Assembly (NCBI GenBank): GCA_029747015.1 | Contig: JAKOGI010000326.1 | Location: 186,001-250,000, forward strand | Source: Carnegiea gigantea | Lineage: Eukaryota > Streptophyta > Magnoliopsida > Caryophyllales > Cactaceae | DNA length: 64,000 nucleotides | Direction of reading: 5' to 3' | Shown here: one piece after another, positions 11,600-22,200 of the stretch | Layout: each line of letters begins with the position of its first letter | How positions within the stretch are numbered: the stretch's first letter is position 1 | Notes under the pieces: model-generated | Told to the model about the DNA's origin: nothing | What the model saw: only the letters and a program-made list of their open reading frames with translations | Database searches by the model: none | Made by a program: the position numbers and the translations under genes

Positions 11600-12247
11600 C
11601 ATACTTCATGCACTGAAACCCGATCATCCTTTTGCAACTGAAGTGACAGCAGATAAAAGAGAAAACCTCATAAGGTGGGAAGCTCCACCGGAAGGATGGG
11701 CCTTATTAAATATGGATGGAACCTCCAAAGGCAATCCAGGTGTGGCCTCAAGCGGCGGCGTTTTGAGAGGGGATAGAGGTGAATGGATAAAGGGATTCAC
11801 AGAGCACTTTGGGACATAATCTACATCAGTCAAGGCGGAGCTCAGAGCGGCGATTTGCGGCTTGAAGATGGCTAGGAAACTAGGTCTGAAAAAGGTCTGG
11901 CTTCGGGTAGATTCGATGATCATTGTCGGAATGCTGAGGGGAATTGGGAACTGGAACCCAGTGCACAAGCTGCTCATTACAAAATGCAAATTAACAACTG
12001 ATTGGAGAAGATGATTGGGATGTCAAGATTACCCACTGTTAGAGGAAGGCTAATAAGATTGCAGACAGGCTGACAAACTTAGGACTGAATAGTGACATGG
12101 GCGTAGTTTATTTTAATTCCCCACCTACTAAGGTGTTAGATGTGCTTTATGCAAATGCGGGAGGGGCCGCTTGGCTTAGGAACATGAGATAATAATATTA
12201 TTGTTTGATACTTTGCCCCTCTTCTGCACCCCAAAAAAAAAAAAAAA
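11600..12247 (+). mobile_element. LINE 3' end with RNase H domain, degenerate
   Basis: Plus-strand reading gives RWEAPPEGWALLNMDGTSKG, then NPGVASSGGVLRG, VKAELRAAICGLKMARKLG and WLRVDSMIIVG. This is the RNase H-like domain found at the end of plant L1-type LINE polyproteins, with the acidic residues of the MDGTSKGNPG, KAEL and VDSM motifs visible. A TAA at 11816-11818 interrupts the frame between the first two motifs, so it is dead. It ends in a run of about 15 A at 12233-12247, as expected for a LINE 3' end. Sequence from about 11095 to 11346 may be the same element upstream of the MITE, but I cannot assign a domain to it. Confidence 0.7.
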
Positions 12248-12646
12248 GTAGTGTTACTAGAATTTTTCCAAAAAACAGTATCACAGAGTGTTTCCCGTGG
12301 CCCCTTCAGGCTTGTCCATCCTTTCCCTTGGCTTCCCTTCTATCATTTACCAAGAAGAAAATTACCCAAAGCCAAACGCATGTATGTGGAACAGAGGAAA
12401 ATATATAACTCCATTGCTATTAAAAAAAAAAAGACAAAAAAGACATAGGTGCAAAGCCTAAAGCATTCATTAACAATTTGATAACAAAGCCAATCTGCAA
12501 AAAAGACATACGTTGATCGCTCGTCTTCCTACGTTCAGATATGAGTTAGCTCTACCCTGTAAACATTGTTTGTTAAAAAATGATAAGCAGTGGATCCATA
12601 AACTTTCTATCCAAATGGGCTCCAAGCCCTTGCTGCATTCCTTAAT

Positions 12647-13810
12647 TTACACACACTTCCATAACTTCCTTAGTTCTATCCAAGTATTGCTTCCCTGCTT
12701 CAAATGAAGCATGCTTGTACCTCCATCAAGACCAACAAGGCTTCCACTGCAAACATAAGTGTCGACAGGTAAGCGAACCCCGGGGATTTCAGCATTCCTC
12801 GCCGTCTTGTCTGTGACATTGTACCAAATCAGTTTGCCCCTCTGGTTCATCAACACTTCACTTCTCGATCCTCTGCGATAAGCAAGGGGAAAAATTCTAC
12901 GTATTGGATTAGGCATCCAAGTTTGATCGTCATAATGGCTTAATAGCTTCGTCCAGGACTCAACCACCCCATATTCCTTCATGATCCACACATCAAATGT
13001 AAGATCCATGCATCCGTTACGAAAGTATTGGATTGATAAGCACAAGAGCCCATGCAAAACCCCCAAATCGATCTTCGAATTATTTGTAGTTTGACAGTCA
13101 GGCACCGGCACATCATTCCCCCATCGTTCGGTTCGAAGATTGAAGCAACGGATCCGATACTTGGAATCAGATCCACGACGGCACATCCAATGGAACAGGT
13201 GATCGTCGATAAGGGCACCGATGGAAGATACTTGTGTGGCTATATAATTTTGAGGACAAGCTTCTTTCTCAACCAATCTCCAGGAATTGGCCTTCAAACT
13301 GTAAACCATAACAGCCCTTCTACATTCGTGTATGATTTGGACAATTTTGTAATCGTTAGCCTCAGAATCATATCCAAACCCGAGATTCTCGACGAAGAGC
13401 GAGGCACGATTCCAGGCGGGTGGAATTGATCGGTAGATTCCGGTGGATGGATTAAGCAACACAAGCGGCGTAGAATCATCGGCATTGCCAGAAAAACGGA
13501 TTCGAAGGCAGAGCAAACCGTTGCATGATCCAACAACATTTACTGTTTTGGAGTGGACGGAGAAGAGAGAAGGTTCTTTGAGGAGGATAAGGAGGCGATT
13601 GGAGTCGGAGGAGAGAGATTGAGAGTGGCGGAGGTGGAGGTTGATGAATTCCGAGCTTGAAATTAGGGTTTTGAAGAATTTGCACACGCACTTGAATCCA
13701 AGTAGGGATCTTGCTGAAACTCTCGGAAGGATTTCTGATGCTATTATATCGATTGGAAGAAGGCTTGACGCCATTGAGTTTGAATCATCAAGAGACAGAG
13801 TCACCGCCAT
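12647..13810 (-). CDS. F-box/FBA protein, intact single-exon gene (387 aa)
   Basis: An uninterrupted 387-residue frame with no intron needed. Residues about 18-52 form an F-box (LPIDIIASEILPRVSARSLL, followed by GFKCVCKFFKTLISS), the segment that binds SKP1 in SCF ubiquitin ligases. Then come VVGSCNGLLCL (92-102), LLNPSTGIYRSIP (118-130), LGFGYDSEANDYKIV (143-157), VMVYSLKANSWRLV (167-180) and VWIMKEYGVVESWTKL, the order typical of plant F-box proteins with an F-box-associated (FBA) domain. The length is usual for the family. I chose the first ATG (13810); the second in-frame Met (residue 13) gives a start closer to its relatives and is also possible. It is the only intact member of the local cluster. 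By family it should be a substrate receptor for protein ubiquitination; the substrate is unknown. Confidence 0.92.
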   Translation of the reverse strand: MAVTLSLDDSNSMASSLLPIDIIASEILPRVSARSLLGFKCVCKFFKTLISSSEFINLHLRHSQSLSSDSNRLLILLKEPSLFSVHSKTVNVVGSCNGLLCLRIRFSGNADDSTPLVLLNPSTGIYRSIPPAWNRASLFVENLGFGYDSEANDYKIVQIIHECRRAVMVYSLKANSWRLVEKEACPQNYIATQVSSIGALIDDHLFHWMCRRGSDSKYRIRCFNLRTERWGNDVPVPDCQTTNNSKIDLGVLHGLLCLSIQYFRNGCMDLTFDVWIMKEYGVVESWTKLLSHYDDQTWMPNPIRRIFPLAYRRGSRSEVLMNQRGKLIWYNVTDKTARNAEIPGVRLPVDTYVCSGSLVGLDGGTSMLHLKQGSNTWIELRKLWKCV

Positions 13811-13869
13811 TGAAGGCTTCCTTGAGTTTTCTCTCTCTACCAGCAGTAGTTGACAGGCAGGCTAGGGTT

Positions 13870-16675
13870 TAAGAAGGGTTTGATTTCCCAGTTTGGGAGG
13901 GAGGGGGCCTAGGAAAATATTACCTTACAAACGTATGTACCTTATTACGTACATATGCTGCGCATACAATGCACAACCTCAAACCTATAGCAATTAAAAA
14001 CGACTTAATTTTACTTGTTGTCATCAAAGATTCACTGCAATTAGGGAAAGATTTCCTACAGTTGGAAAAATATTCACTGCATTGCATAAAAAATTCATTC
14101 GATCAAATTAAGATGTAAAGCTGTGGAGTAAATGCTGGTGTTGTCTATATTTCACCGTTGCCATTGTTGCACCACAATCGCAATGTAGCTTACATATGCT
14201 TATATAGCTGAATGGTGTACATATGCTTATATAGCTGTGTTGATATGCCGATATTTTTTTCCAGTGTTTTAGAATGAGTATTACTTTGTTGTGTGCTTCA
14301 ATTTTTTAGCAAAGAAGGTGGAGATTATCCATTCTGTTAGTCATAATAATGCGGACAATTGTGCTCTTCTTGTTTGTGTCAGCCTCCTGGTAATTTTCTA
14401 TATTACCTTTTCGTCCTTTTGATATTCTAATCCTCTAATATTTGAAGTTACCTATTATAAATGTATACTAACTTTTTTCCTAAGTTCGGTGCTTCTCAAA
14501 GTATTTTCCTGATAAAATCCCCAAATCAACCAGGGGTAAAGTTATTTCTATGGAGAGTTTGCAATTGGAGCAACTGAAACTGCCGTGGATGGAAGTTTCA
14601 AGAAAAGCTTATCCCGACTCAGGGGTGCATGCAATGCAACACTTCTAGATGTACATGGGAGATGATGAGCAATGGAACACCGGGTTTAAGAAGTTCAATG
14701 TCAATTCACTTTTTTCCCTTGTTATAATTAAGTGAATTATATCATCAAAAGTTTTGATAAGTTTTTTGCTCTTAACAGACACCCTTGTTGAAGAAACCCA
14801 TCCATCCTGTCTACTTACCAAGGGCCATGTCCAGATAGGTTGAGAGTATAATTACATGTAGTAAAGGTCCATATGTCTAGTTGCATGGATCAGCTATGTA
14901 TCAAACAAAAAGAAATATGGCTTGAGCCTTGAAATCCTCAGGGTCCTCCTTGGAGAACTCCTTATAGCTCTACAATGCCCTATCTTTCAGCAATCCTCAG
15001 AGCTTTCTCTAGTATAGCAATCACAACACTCTCAAACAAAGCCTCAAAAGAGTGGAGATTAACGGCCAATCTGTCTTTAAAAAAGGACTTAAATTTGCTT
15101 CTCGGCCCAAAATATTCACTGCAATTGGGAAAAGGTTCTTTGCGGTTCGGAAAAGATTCACTGAATTGCATAAAATATCTCAATTTTGCTTCTTGGCACA
15201 AAAGGTTCACTACAATTGAGAAAAGGTTCCCTACAGTTGGGAAAAGATTCACTGCATTGCATAAAAGATTCATTCGACCAAAATTAAGATGTACAGTTAC
15301 AAACAATACTCTGTCACTGAATAGGAATCAATAGTAGCATGCACATCTATAACCACCAAAGCAGCTCTAGCATCGACAAATTCAATTAGCTTTAATATCC
15401 ACAAAATATTAAATTGTGTAAAAAGAAATGATGGTGTCCTCATGCTATCAATTTTGACATTCATAGTGTCACCAAATATTTTCAAGTGCACCATTTCTGA
15501 CAGACGCCGTGGTACATGCCACCTGTATCAACAAATATTTTGTCCTTTAATTATAAAATTTTTTTAACTATATTTGTTAAAATATAAAGTGATCTTGTAA
15601 TTTATTACTTCAGTAGTTGCAGCTCCAACATTAGTGTTGGACATGCTGGGATCCTCCGGAGGCCGTAGCTCACTTGTTACCTTCAAAAACCACATAAGTT
15701 ACTCCTTTAATTATAAAGTGAAAATGAAACTTTTCCATTATTTCTTTAATTAAATTTTGAGAATTTAAGTACAGTGATACCTCAGTAATTATTACGTTCA
15801 TTTACTTATAGTTGTTCTATGAATAATAGAATTTAAAACTGTTAACTATTCTTATTTTTTGGTGTATCTTTTCAAAGATGCAGTGAAACCTTTATAGACT
15901 GAAGTGAAACCTTTGTACACTGCAGTGAACCTTTTGATTAAATCAGTGTACCTTTTTTGTCAGCTTATGTGCAACGATTTTTGCTATTACGATCATGCCT
16001 TTAGGGAATTTTATCGAACACCTTATGTGCAAAGAATGCTGACTTTAAAAGTTACACTAAGTAGACATACTTTGCATTAAAGATTGATATATAATTATTT
16101 GTTTGGGGAATTTTATCAAACATACCTCCAGCATGAACTCCTAACAGCTGTAACTCTTCAATAAGCAAATTTTCTGCCTTAGCTATAATTTGTTCCTTAA
16201 AATCCATTAATATAAGTGTGTATTCTTGCTAATTTTCAAAGAGAGTTTTCTGCCTCAGCTATAATTATTTGTTTGAGGATGAATCATGTATTTGCTGCTT
16301 TGTATTGCTGAATCATGATGAACATTTGTATGGTGGGCCGCCCAAATTCGAAAAGAGAAGGTCCAATTATAGCATGGGCAAGGGTAGTGGAACTATATTT
16401 GCTGGGCCCAATTAAGTCAACCTTCAACCTTGTCAAATTCGAATTAGGTTTGTTGGGCTCAAAAATTTCAGGTTTGTTGGGTAAGGTAGTGGAAAGCCTC
16501 TTTATATTGGTGTGTATATTAACATAGTACATGGGTATGTACCATAGACTCATTGGGGTGGCTACTGATCCTCTTTTTTTCCTTTTTTTTCCCTTTTTTT
16601 GGTGGCAACAAATTGAAACAACCTAGCCCTAAGTTTGGACGGGATTCTTGTGGGGCTCGGGGGCTAATCTCTTTA
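13870..16675. other. No intact gene; diverged repeats and possible decayed exons
   Basis: This 2.8-kb stretch has no convincing reading frame. It holds three copies of a diverged repeat (listed separately). There are also small minus-strand segments that look coding-like but are unrecognised: KAENLLIEELQLLGVHAG followed by a possible GT donor (about 16125-16190), and VTSELRPPEDPSMSNTNVGA (about 15620-15680). They could be relics of a dead gene or of captured exons. Confidence 0.4.
14031..15294. repeat. Three dispersed/tandem copies of a TTCACTGCAATT-type repeat
   Basis: Copies at 14031-14117, 15114-15176 and 15205-15294 share the order TTCACTGCAATTG, GGAAAAG, TTCCCTACAGTTGG, AAAAGATTCACTGCATTGCA, then (copies 1 and 3) ATTCATTCGA and AATTAAGATGTA. 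The last two are close together; the first is about 1 kb away. Short echoes (CAGTGAAACCTTT) appear near 15880-15950. Their arrangement suggests subterminal repeats of a transposon, but I found no termini. Confidence 0.6.
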
Positions 16676-17056
16676 GAGTATTCCCAGTGGTGAGTCATTT
16701 TTTGGATCACTAGTGGGGACCTATCTCTACCACATCAGTTTGTGATCCAGTTTTTTGGCTCATAATTTTCCCTCTCTCCAATGAAAGACTTATCAATTTG
16801 GCTCACCAAATAAAATAATACCTATTGACTCACTTTATAATACACAACTTTATTTTTAGAATTTAAAAAACAGAAAACTAATAAAAAATATTTGAAAAAT
16901 AAAAAAGAAAGCCACAAAAGCCCCATGAGCCTACTTTCCATTCACGAGCTTCCCCGCGAGGCACACGCTACAAGGCAGTTGTTGGAGAACGTTTCCCTCC
17001 CTCGCCTCTTTCTCTCTCCTCTGAATTTCCTCACGAGTCGTCCACTGGACGTGCTC
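16676..17056. mobile_element. MITE with TTA duplication (PIF/Harbinger-like)
   Basis: Inverted ends GAGTATTCCCAGTGG and GAGCACGTCCAGTGG are flanked by TTA at 16673-16675 and 17057-17059. A 3-bp TTA duplication is the signature of PIF/Harbinger-type elements, and ends of the GAGCATCTCCA type are widespread in plants. No coding capacity. Confidence 0.7.
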
Positions 17057-17059
17057 TTA

Positions 17060-18424
17060 TAGAGTCCAAACTATATCGACTTAATAATGTACTGGGGGTA
17101 TGATTTATGCCTTATTTATGGACATTGATGGAAGGATCAGTTTGGACGTATGGATATTTGAATCCAGTTTGATTAAATAATTTTGTCTCTGAACTTTCGA
17201 TCCAAATTCAATCCAATGGACTGAATGTTCACTCCGAATATGGCCGAAGTCCAATCAGATTAAATCCAACTTAATTTGATATCATGCGAACCAATTTTCT
17301 TTCATCCATAATAATTTTGTATTATTTTTTTGATATGACCTCATTTTGTCCACCTATTTATGTAATACTAATCATATCAACTAAATATTTGAACATTTAA
17401 TACTTAATTAAGAGTAAAATAAGGTATATAATCTATCTCCAACAAAGCAATAAAATCTTACAACAATCACAAGTCTTAACACAGTACCATATCAGAATGT
17501 GAGGGGGGGGGGAGGGAGTTGAATGTTGTTGACTAGGCTAACGCGAGGGGGTGTGGCTAGGATTGCTTGACTTTTCACCACATTAAAATTTAAAAAAATT
17601 AGAAATTACTCAAAGAAAAGTGGTTCATGAATAAAGATGAAAATACTTAATTTTAGATAGACACAATTGATTCTTTTCCATTATTGTCAAACAAGAATTG
17701 AATTCGATGCAATCAAAAAATTAGAAATTACTCAAAGAAAAGTTTGCCACTCTAATGAACATAATGCATTTGTATTTCGTATTACCATTTTAAATTTCAA
17801 ATGTAAAATAAAAATATAAAGAATTAAAAAAATTCTATTATACTTTATATGTATCGGTATACTTTTAGTATATTTTTTTAGTAAGAATGGAGCTTTTGTT
17901 TGTGTTAGTTCAAGTCACTCATGTAATAAATGGTCAATTTCATGTCAGTTCAAAAATAATTTAGATTAAGTCAAGATGGAAATTTTTTTTTTTTAAAAGT
18001 TAAACGATCCAATCTTGTTGACTTCGGATTGAAATCTGTTTGATTCATATCCGGTTCGTATTTCTCATTGTAATTTCAAGTTAGATGCAACTCGTGTATC
18101 ATATTAACTCAGACTTTCCTAGTTGAGCGTGAGTGTTTTATCATGGGTTCGCCATTGTCTTTTATGTATTTCCGGTTCATTTGAATTTAAAAAGAATTGT
18201 TTTCATTCTCTTACAGTGAAATTTTGACAAATATTTTTTACAGACGATGTTTTCAAATATTATTTAAATAATGTTTTAGCCCTAAATTTGCAAAATTATC
18301 TTTCATATTTGCTATCTATTATTTTGATTTGATATGGGAAATAGGGAATGTCATTTTGATAAATTTGGAGGCAAAAACAATGGCACAAAGGAAAATGAGT
18401 GCAAAATTGTAAATAATAATACTA
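17060..18424. other. No gene seen; AT-rich with MITE remnants
   Basis: Nothing coding is visible. About 17905-18125 is a diverged relative of the hAT MITE at 11347-11590, sharing ordered words around AATAAA.GGTCAATTTC and TTGACTTCGG. A G-rich run lies at about 17502-17516. Confidence 0.5.
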
Positions 18425-18858
18425 GGGCATGTTCGGCAACAACATTTTGGGTAGCATTTGACGCTTTGACTAAATCAATATACTCATCAGATAATTTTTA
18501 ATATTCAGTAACATAATATTTTGACTAGCATTTGAAGCAGCGTTTATCGTTTTAAGTAGCGTTTTTGAAAAACTAATAGTATTAATATTTTGCATTCAAA
18601 AGTAGCGTTTCATATTTTTTTTAACAAAAAAATATCATTTGGAAATTTTTTCTTTGAAAATTATCTATATCCTTTTATGTTAATTTATATTAATCAGCTA
18701 ACTAAACAACTAGATTTACCGAACACATTATTTCAATTGCTTATCTAAACAGTCATCCGCTAACAGTTAAATTAAAAATGCTATCCGCTACCTGAATAAC
18801 TATCCGCTACCTGAATTGCTATTTGTTACTTGAACCGCTAATTTTACCAAACAAGATC
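18425..18858. mobile_element. MITE, family shared with 47308-47738
   Basis: It starts GGGCATGTTCGGCAACAACA and ends TTTACCAAACAAGATC. It is collinear over its length with the element at 47308-47738. Near its right end the phrase TATCCGCTACCTGAA is repeated. The ends resemble the GGCCNTGTTYGG type of Tourist-like elements, but I could not define a target duplication. Confidence 0.65.
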
Positions 18859-19237
18859 AAAATCAGACTACAAAAATATCTTACCAACATATCAAGATGG
18901 GTGAATGAAAATACTTCATTTTATAAATGCCAGACTGGATTTACTACTTTAGACAGTCGATGCGGGTGCTCAAGACACTGAAGATAGCGACCTTGATGGC
19001 CAGCCTTGTCCATGAAAAGTTGGGGCTTGTAAATTACATGTTTCACACCATCACCATGGACACATGCAAGAATAAGATAATCTGTTGAATTAATGAACGA
19101 TGGCTACACTATTTCACACATACGGGTAAAGATATACAACACACTGTGAATATACCCATACACATGTATGGCTTCACCAATAATCATTACATAAACCTTG
19201 GATTTGCGACAAGTGCATTTCTTCAACTGTATATCTA

Positions 19238-22200
19238 CTACTTGTATGCTATTGGACCAGACCTTGACACGGCAAATCTCGGAAGAGGACTAGGCCCTGT
19301 GCTTCCTGAAGTTGACCCTTCATTCAACTTCACCTTCCGACTAGAACTGTAATCTAAAGGCCCCGAACCCCTAACATGTCGATGCCTCCTATCATTGCTT
19401 GCACCACTTCCATTTTCAGCATCATACATATGATCCCGGGCATGGCTTGAAGCTGCTTTGACGTAGCCCGATTGATCAGAGTACGATTGGGCCGGGTCAG
19501 TTCTTAGAGGTCTAAATGCAGGAGAAGCATGCATCAGAGAAGCTGAAGGTGAGCCTCGAGGTGATACACTACGTAAAGCCAGTGGAACAGAGGGAGAGTT
19601 CCCGTAGTATTGACTGTATACGGAGCGAATGATGGCATAGGGAACATGCGCTTCCAGCGTGCTTCTTGGAAGGTGACAGGAAATTTCGCATAGCTGATCA
19701 AGGAAGATGATCTTAGGTGCTAGATCACACCTGCAAATGAAATGGAATAATAAACACCAATCAGCATATTGGTAATTTGGTATTAGCCCTCAATGACTTG
19801 TGCTGAGAGAGGCATGTTACAGGCAGATGGGTATTTCTGAATTTTTTGGTTTAGAAAAATCTCAACTACTAGTTGAATGCTTTCTTCTTATTACCCGCAT
19901 GTACTTTAGTGCTATGAACCCCCATGTTCTATTTCAGGCCTCTTTCCAGTCTCCCCCCCCCCCCAAAAAAAAAGATGTTCACTTCTTAAAAACTCGTCTC
20001 CAAAAGTTTTTTGGAGTATCCCAGAAATGGGGTGTTTGCAAGTCAGACGCAAGGTTGCATACACCTAAATCTCCGTAGACTATGCTTGGTTCATAAGTAT
20101 TACACAATACAGAAGGAGTATGATTCTGGCTACACGAAACAGCATGCATTAATCTGAATTGACAATGTGCAATGTGGACCTCCAGCGCAACTTAATCTAG
20201 GTCCTTCGTATACCTGAGGGTGAAGGACCTACACCAAAGAGTGCAAATAAATTGAAACTAGAAAGATTTCATGGAAGAAAGTAAGGTTGAGGGGTTGAGT
20301 ATTTGAGAGAAACATACTTCATAATGAAATATTGCAATTGTACCTGTTATTTTCATTCCAGCAATCCAGGATGATCCCAGCTGAAAACTTGACAAAAAGC
20401 TGTAAAGTAGACTTTGCACTTGCTTCTGCCGTCAGAGAGCTCTGCAATTGACTCTGCAAATTCTCATCAACATGGCCATTCAGAGACTCAGCCTGCTGAT
20501 TTTCCTTTTCGATTCTTACATACTCATTGCCGACAATCACTGCATTTATGCATCTTTAAAACAAAATGAAAGTCAGGTTCAGAAAAGGGATCAATGGAAA
20601 ATCTACCTTCTCGAGTAACACAGGACTACAATGGCTACGTCAGGAAAACAAACAGAATAATTTGTCCTGAGATACAAGGTCAGACTGGAAGATTTCTGTC
20701 ACTCCGAACTAAAGTTAAAAACCTCAGTCCATTACACAGAATGGAATGGATAAAACAATGAAAGGATGGTAAATCATAAAACAAGTAATGTATGTCGGGA
20801 TTCTCCCCCCCCCCGGGGCCCCACGTAGGCGTTGGGGGGTTGGAGACGGGAGGTATCAATTTGCAGAATGGGTAACAGAAGCATAATTTTAGGACATACC
20901 TTGTCAAGCAGTGAATATTATTGTTGAAACCCCCAGTGTCAACATTAAACATCGTTGTATTCCATATATTTGATGACATGAAACAGGAAAATAAATAAGG
21001 CAGCAAGTTCCAAGAAGCATCATTTGCCACCCCTATGTCTTCCATAATTGATCTGACAGATTCTGTATCATGATCATTCATGACACCAACGCTATTTGCC
21101 ACCTCTTTCATCCTCCTGATATCCTTCTTTTCAGGTACTTCATGAGGTAAATGCTTTACAATTCCTTCTAGCAAAGAATATATCAGACCTGCCTCTTCTT
21201 TAAGCACATCACCTGCAGCTTCTGCAACAAGCTGATCAAAAGCGAGGGCTTGCCCGGCTTGAATACAAAACTCGACCGTTGTCTCTAAATCTACTATCAG
21301 CTTTATATTAGCATCACTTTCCATGTGATCTCCCGAGTGCAAGCTCCCTGCAATAGCCTCCAACGTATCACGATTTGACCGCAATGAAGTGCCAATGCAA
21401 TTTAAAAGTGCAGCAATGTGTTCTTTCATTAGTCTTCTCAACCTGTCAACCCCATAGCCACCAAAAAGGCGAACAAAAGCTTGCAGTTCCTTCATGTCAC
21501 TTACAGAATCAGCAAAGTATCCACCTATAGGTCTTGTGCTTCTAAAACATTTGTGTATAGGTACAAATAGGACGCCAGCTCCTAATACATCCTTCACGAT
21601 GTTCTCAATATACCAGTTGCACACGGTCTCAGTGGCTAGTCCTGTATTTAGATTGCTAGGTTTTTCAAACAAATGAAGGGAAGAGATGGGTCCGGAAAAT
21701 GTTTCAGCAAGTAGAACTTCCCGGATACCCTGTGTGAGATCCATGCTGACGTGCTGCTCTGCAAGATGGATGATACTCATTTGCCTACGAATTATAGATT
21801 CCAGGACAAAGGGGCGCTGAAGGTCATTCTCAGTTTTAAGCACTGAGAGAAGTCGCCTTCTGAAGTTTCCAAGAATGCACTCTCTCATGTACTGCATTGC
21901 CATGAGAACAAAGTAAAATTAAAGAATGAAGCAACGGTTAAGGGGGGTGAAACAAGAAAGCTGATAATCACTACACAAATGCAATCCTTTGTGCTTGCTT
22001 CATTCTACTCCTTCTGACTATTGAGTATTGACTTAAGTACTCACTAACATGACCCAAACCCGCCTGAAAATTTTGGGCATTGAACAAGATTTTCTCGACC
22101 CAAACCCGAAATAAATCGAACCCAAAAAATTTGCAAATAGTTTGACCCAAACCCGAACCGCCCGCTCGACCCGAATATTATGTCTTTATTTTATTCTTTT

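Noticed and set aside
14510..14790. Possible Ulp1-protease-like remnant (KAYPDSGVHAMQHF, YMGDDEQWNTGFKKFN)
   Set aside because: Only weak resemblance to the DxGxF-type Ulp1 core, with stops; not enough to name it.
20680..20899. Extension of the large NAP1 frame beyond NIHCLTR (YVLKLCFCYPF...)
   Set aside because: A good GTATGT donor follows AG at 20900 and the next exon continues the conserved protein in phase; the extension is intron read-through.
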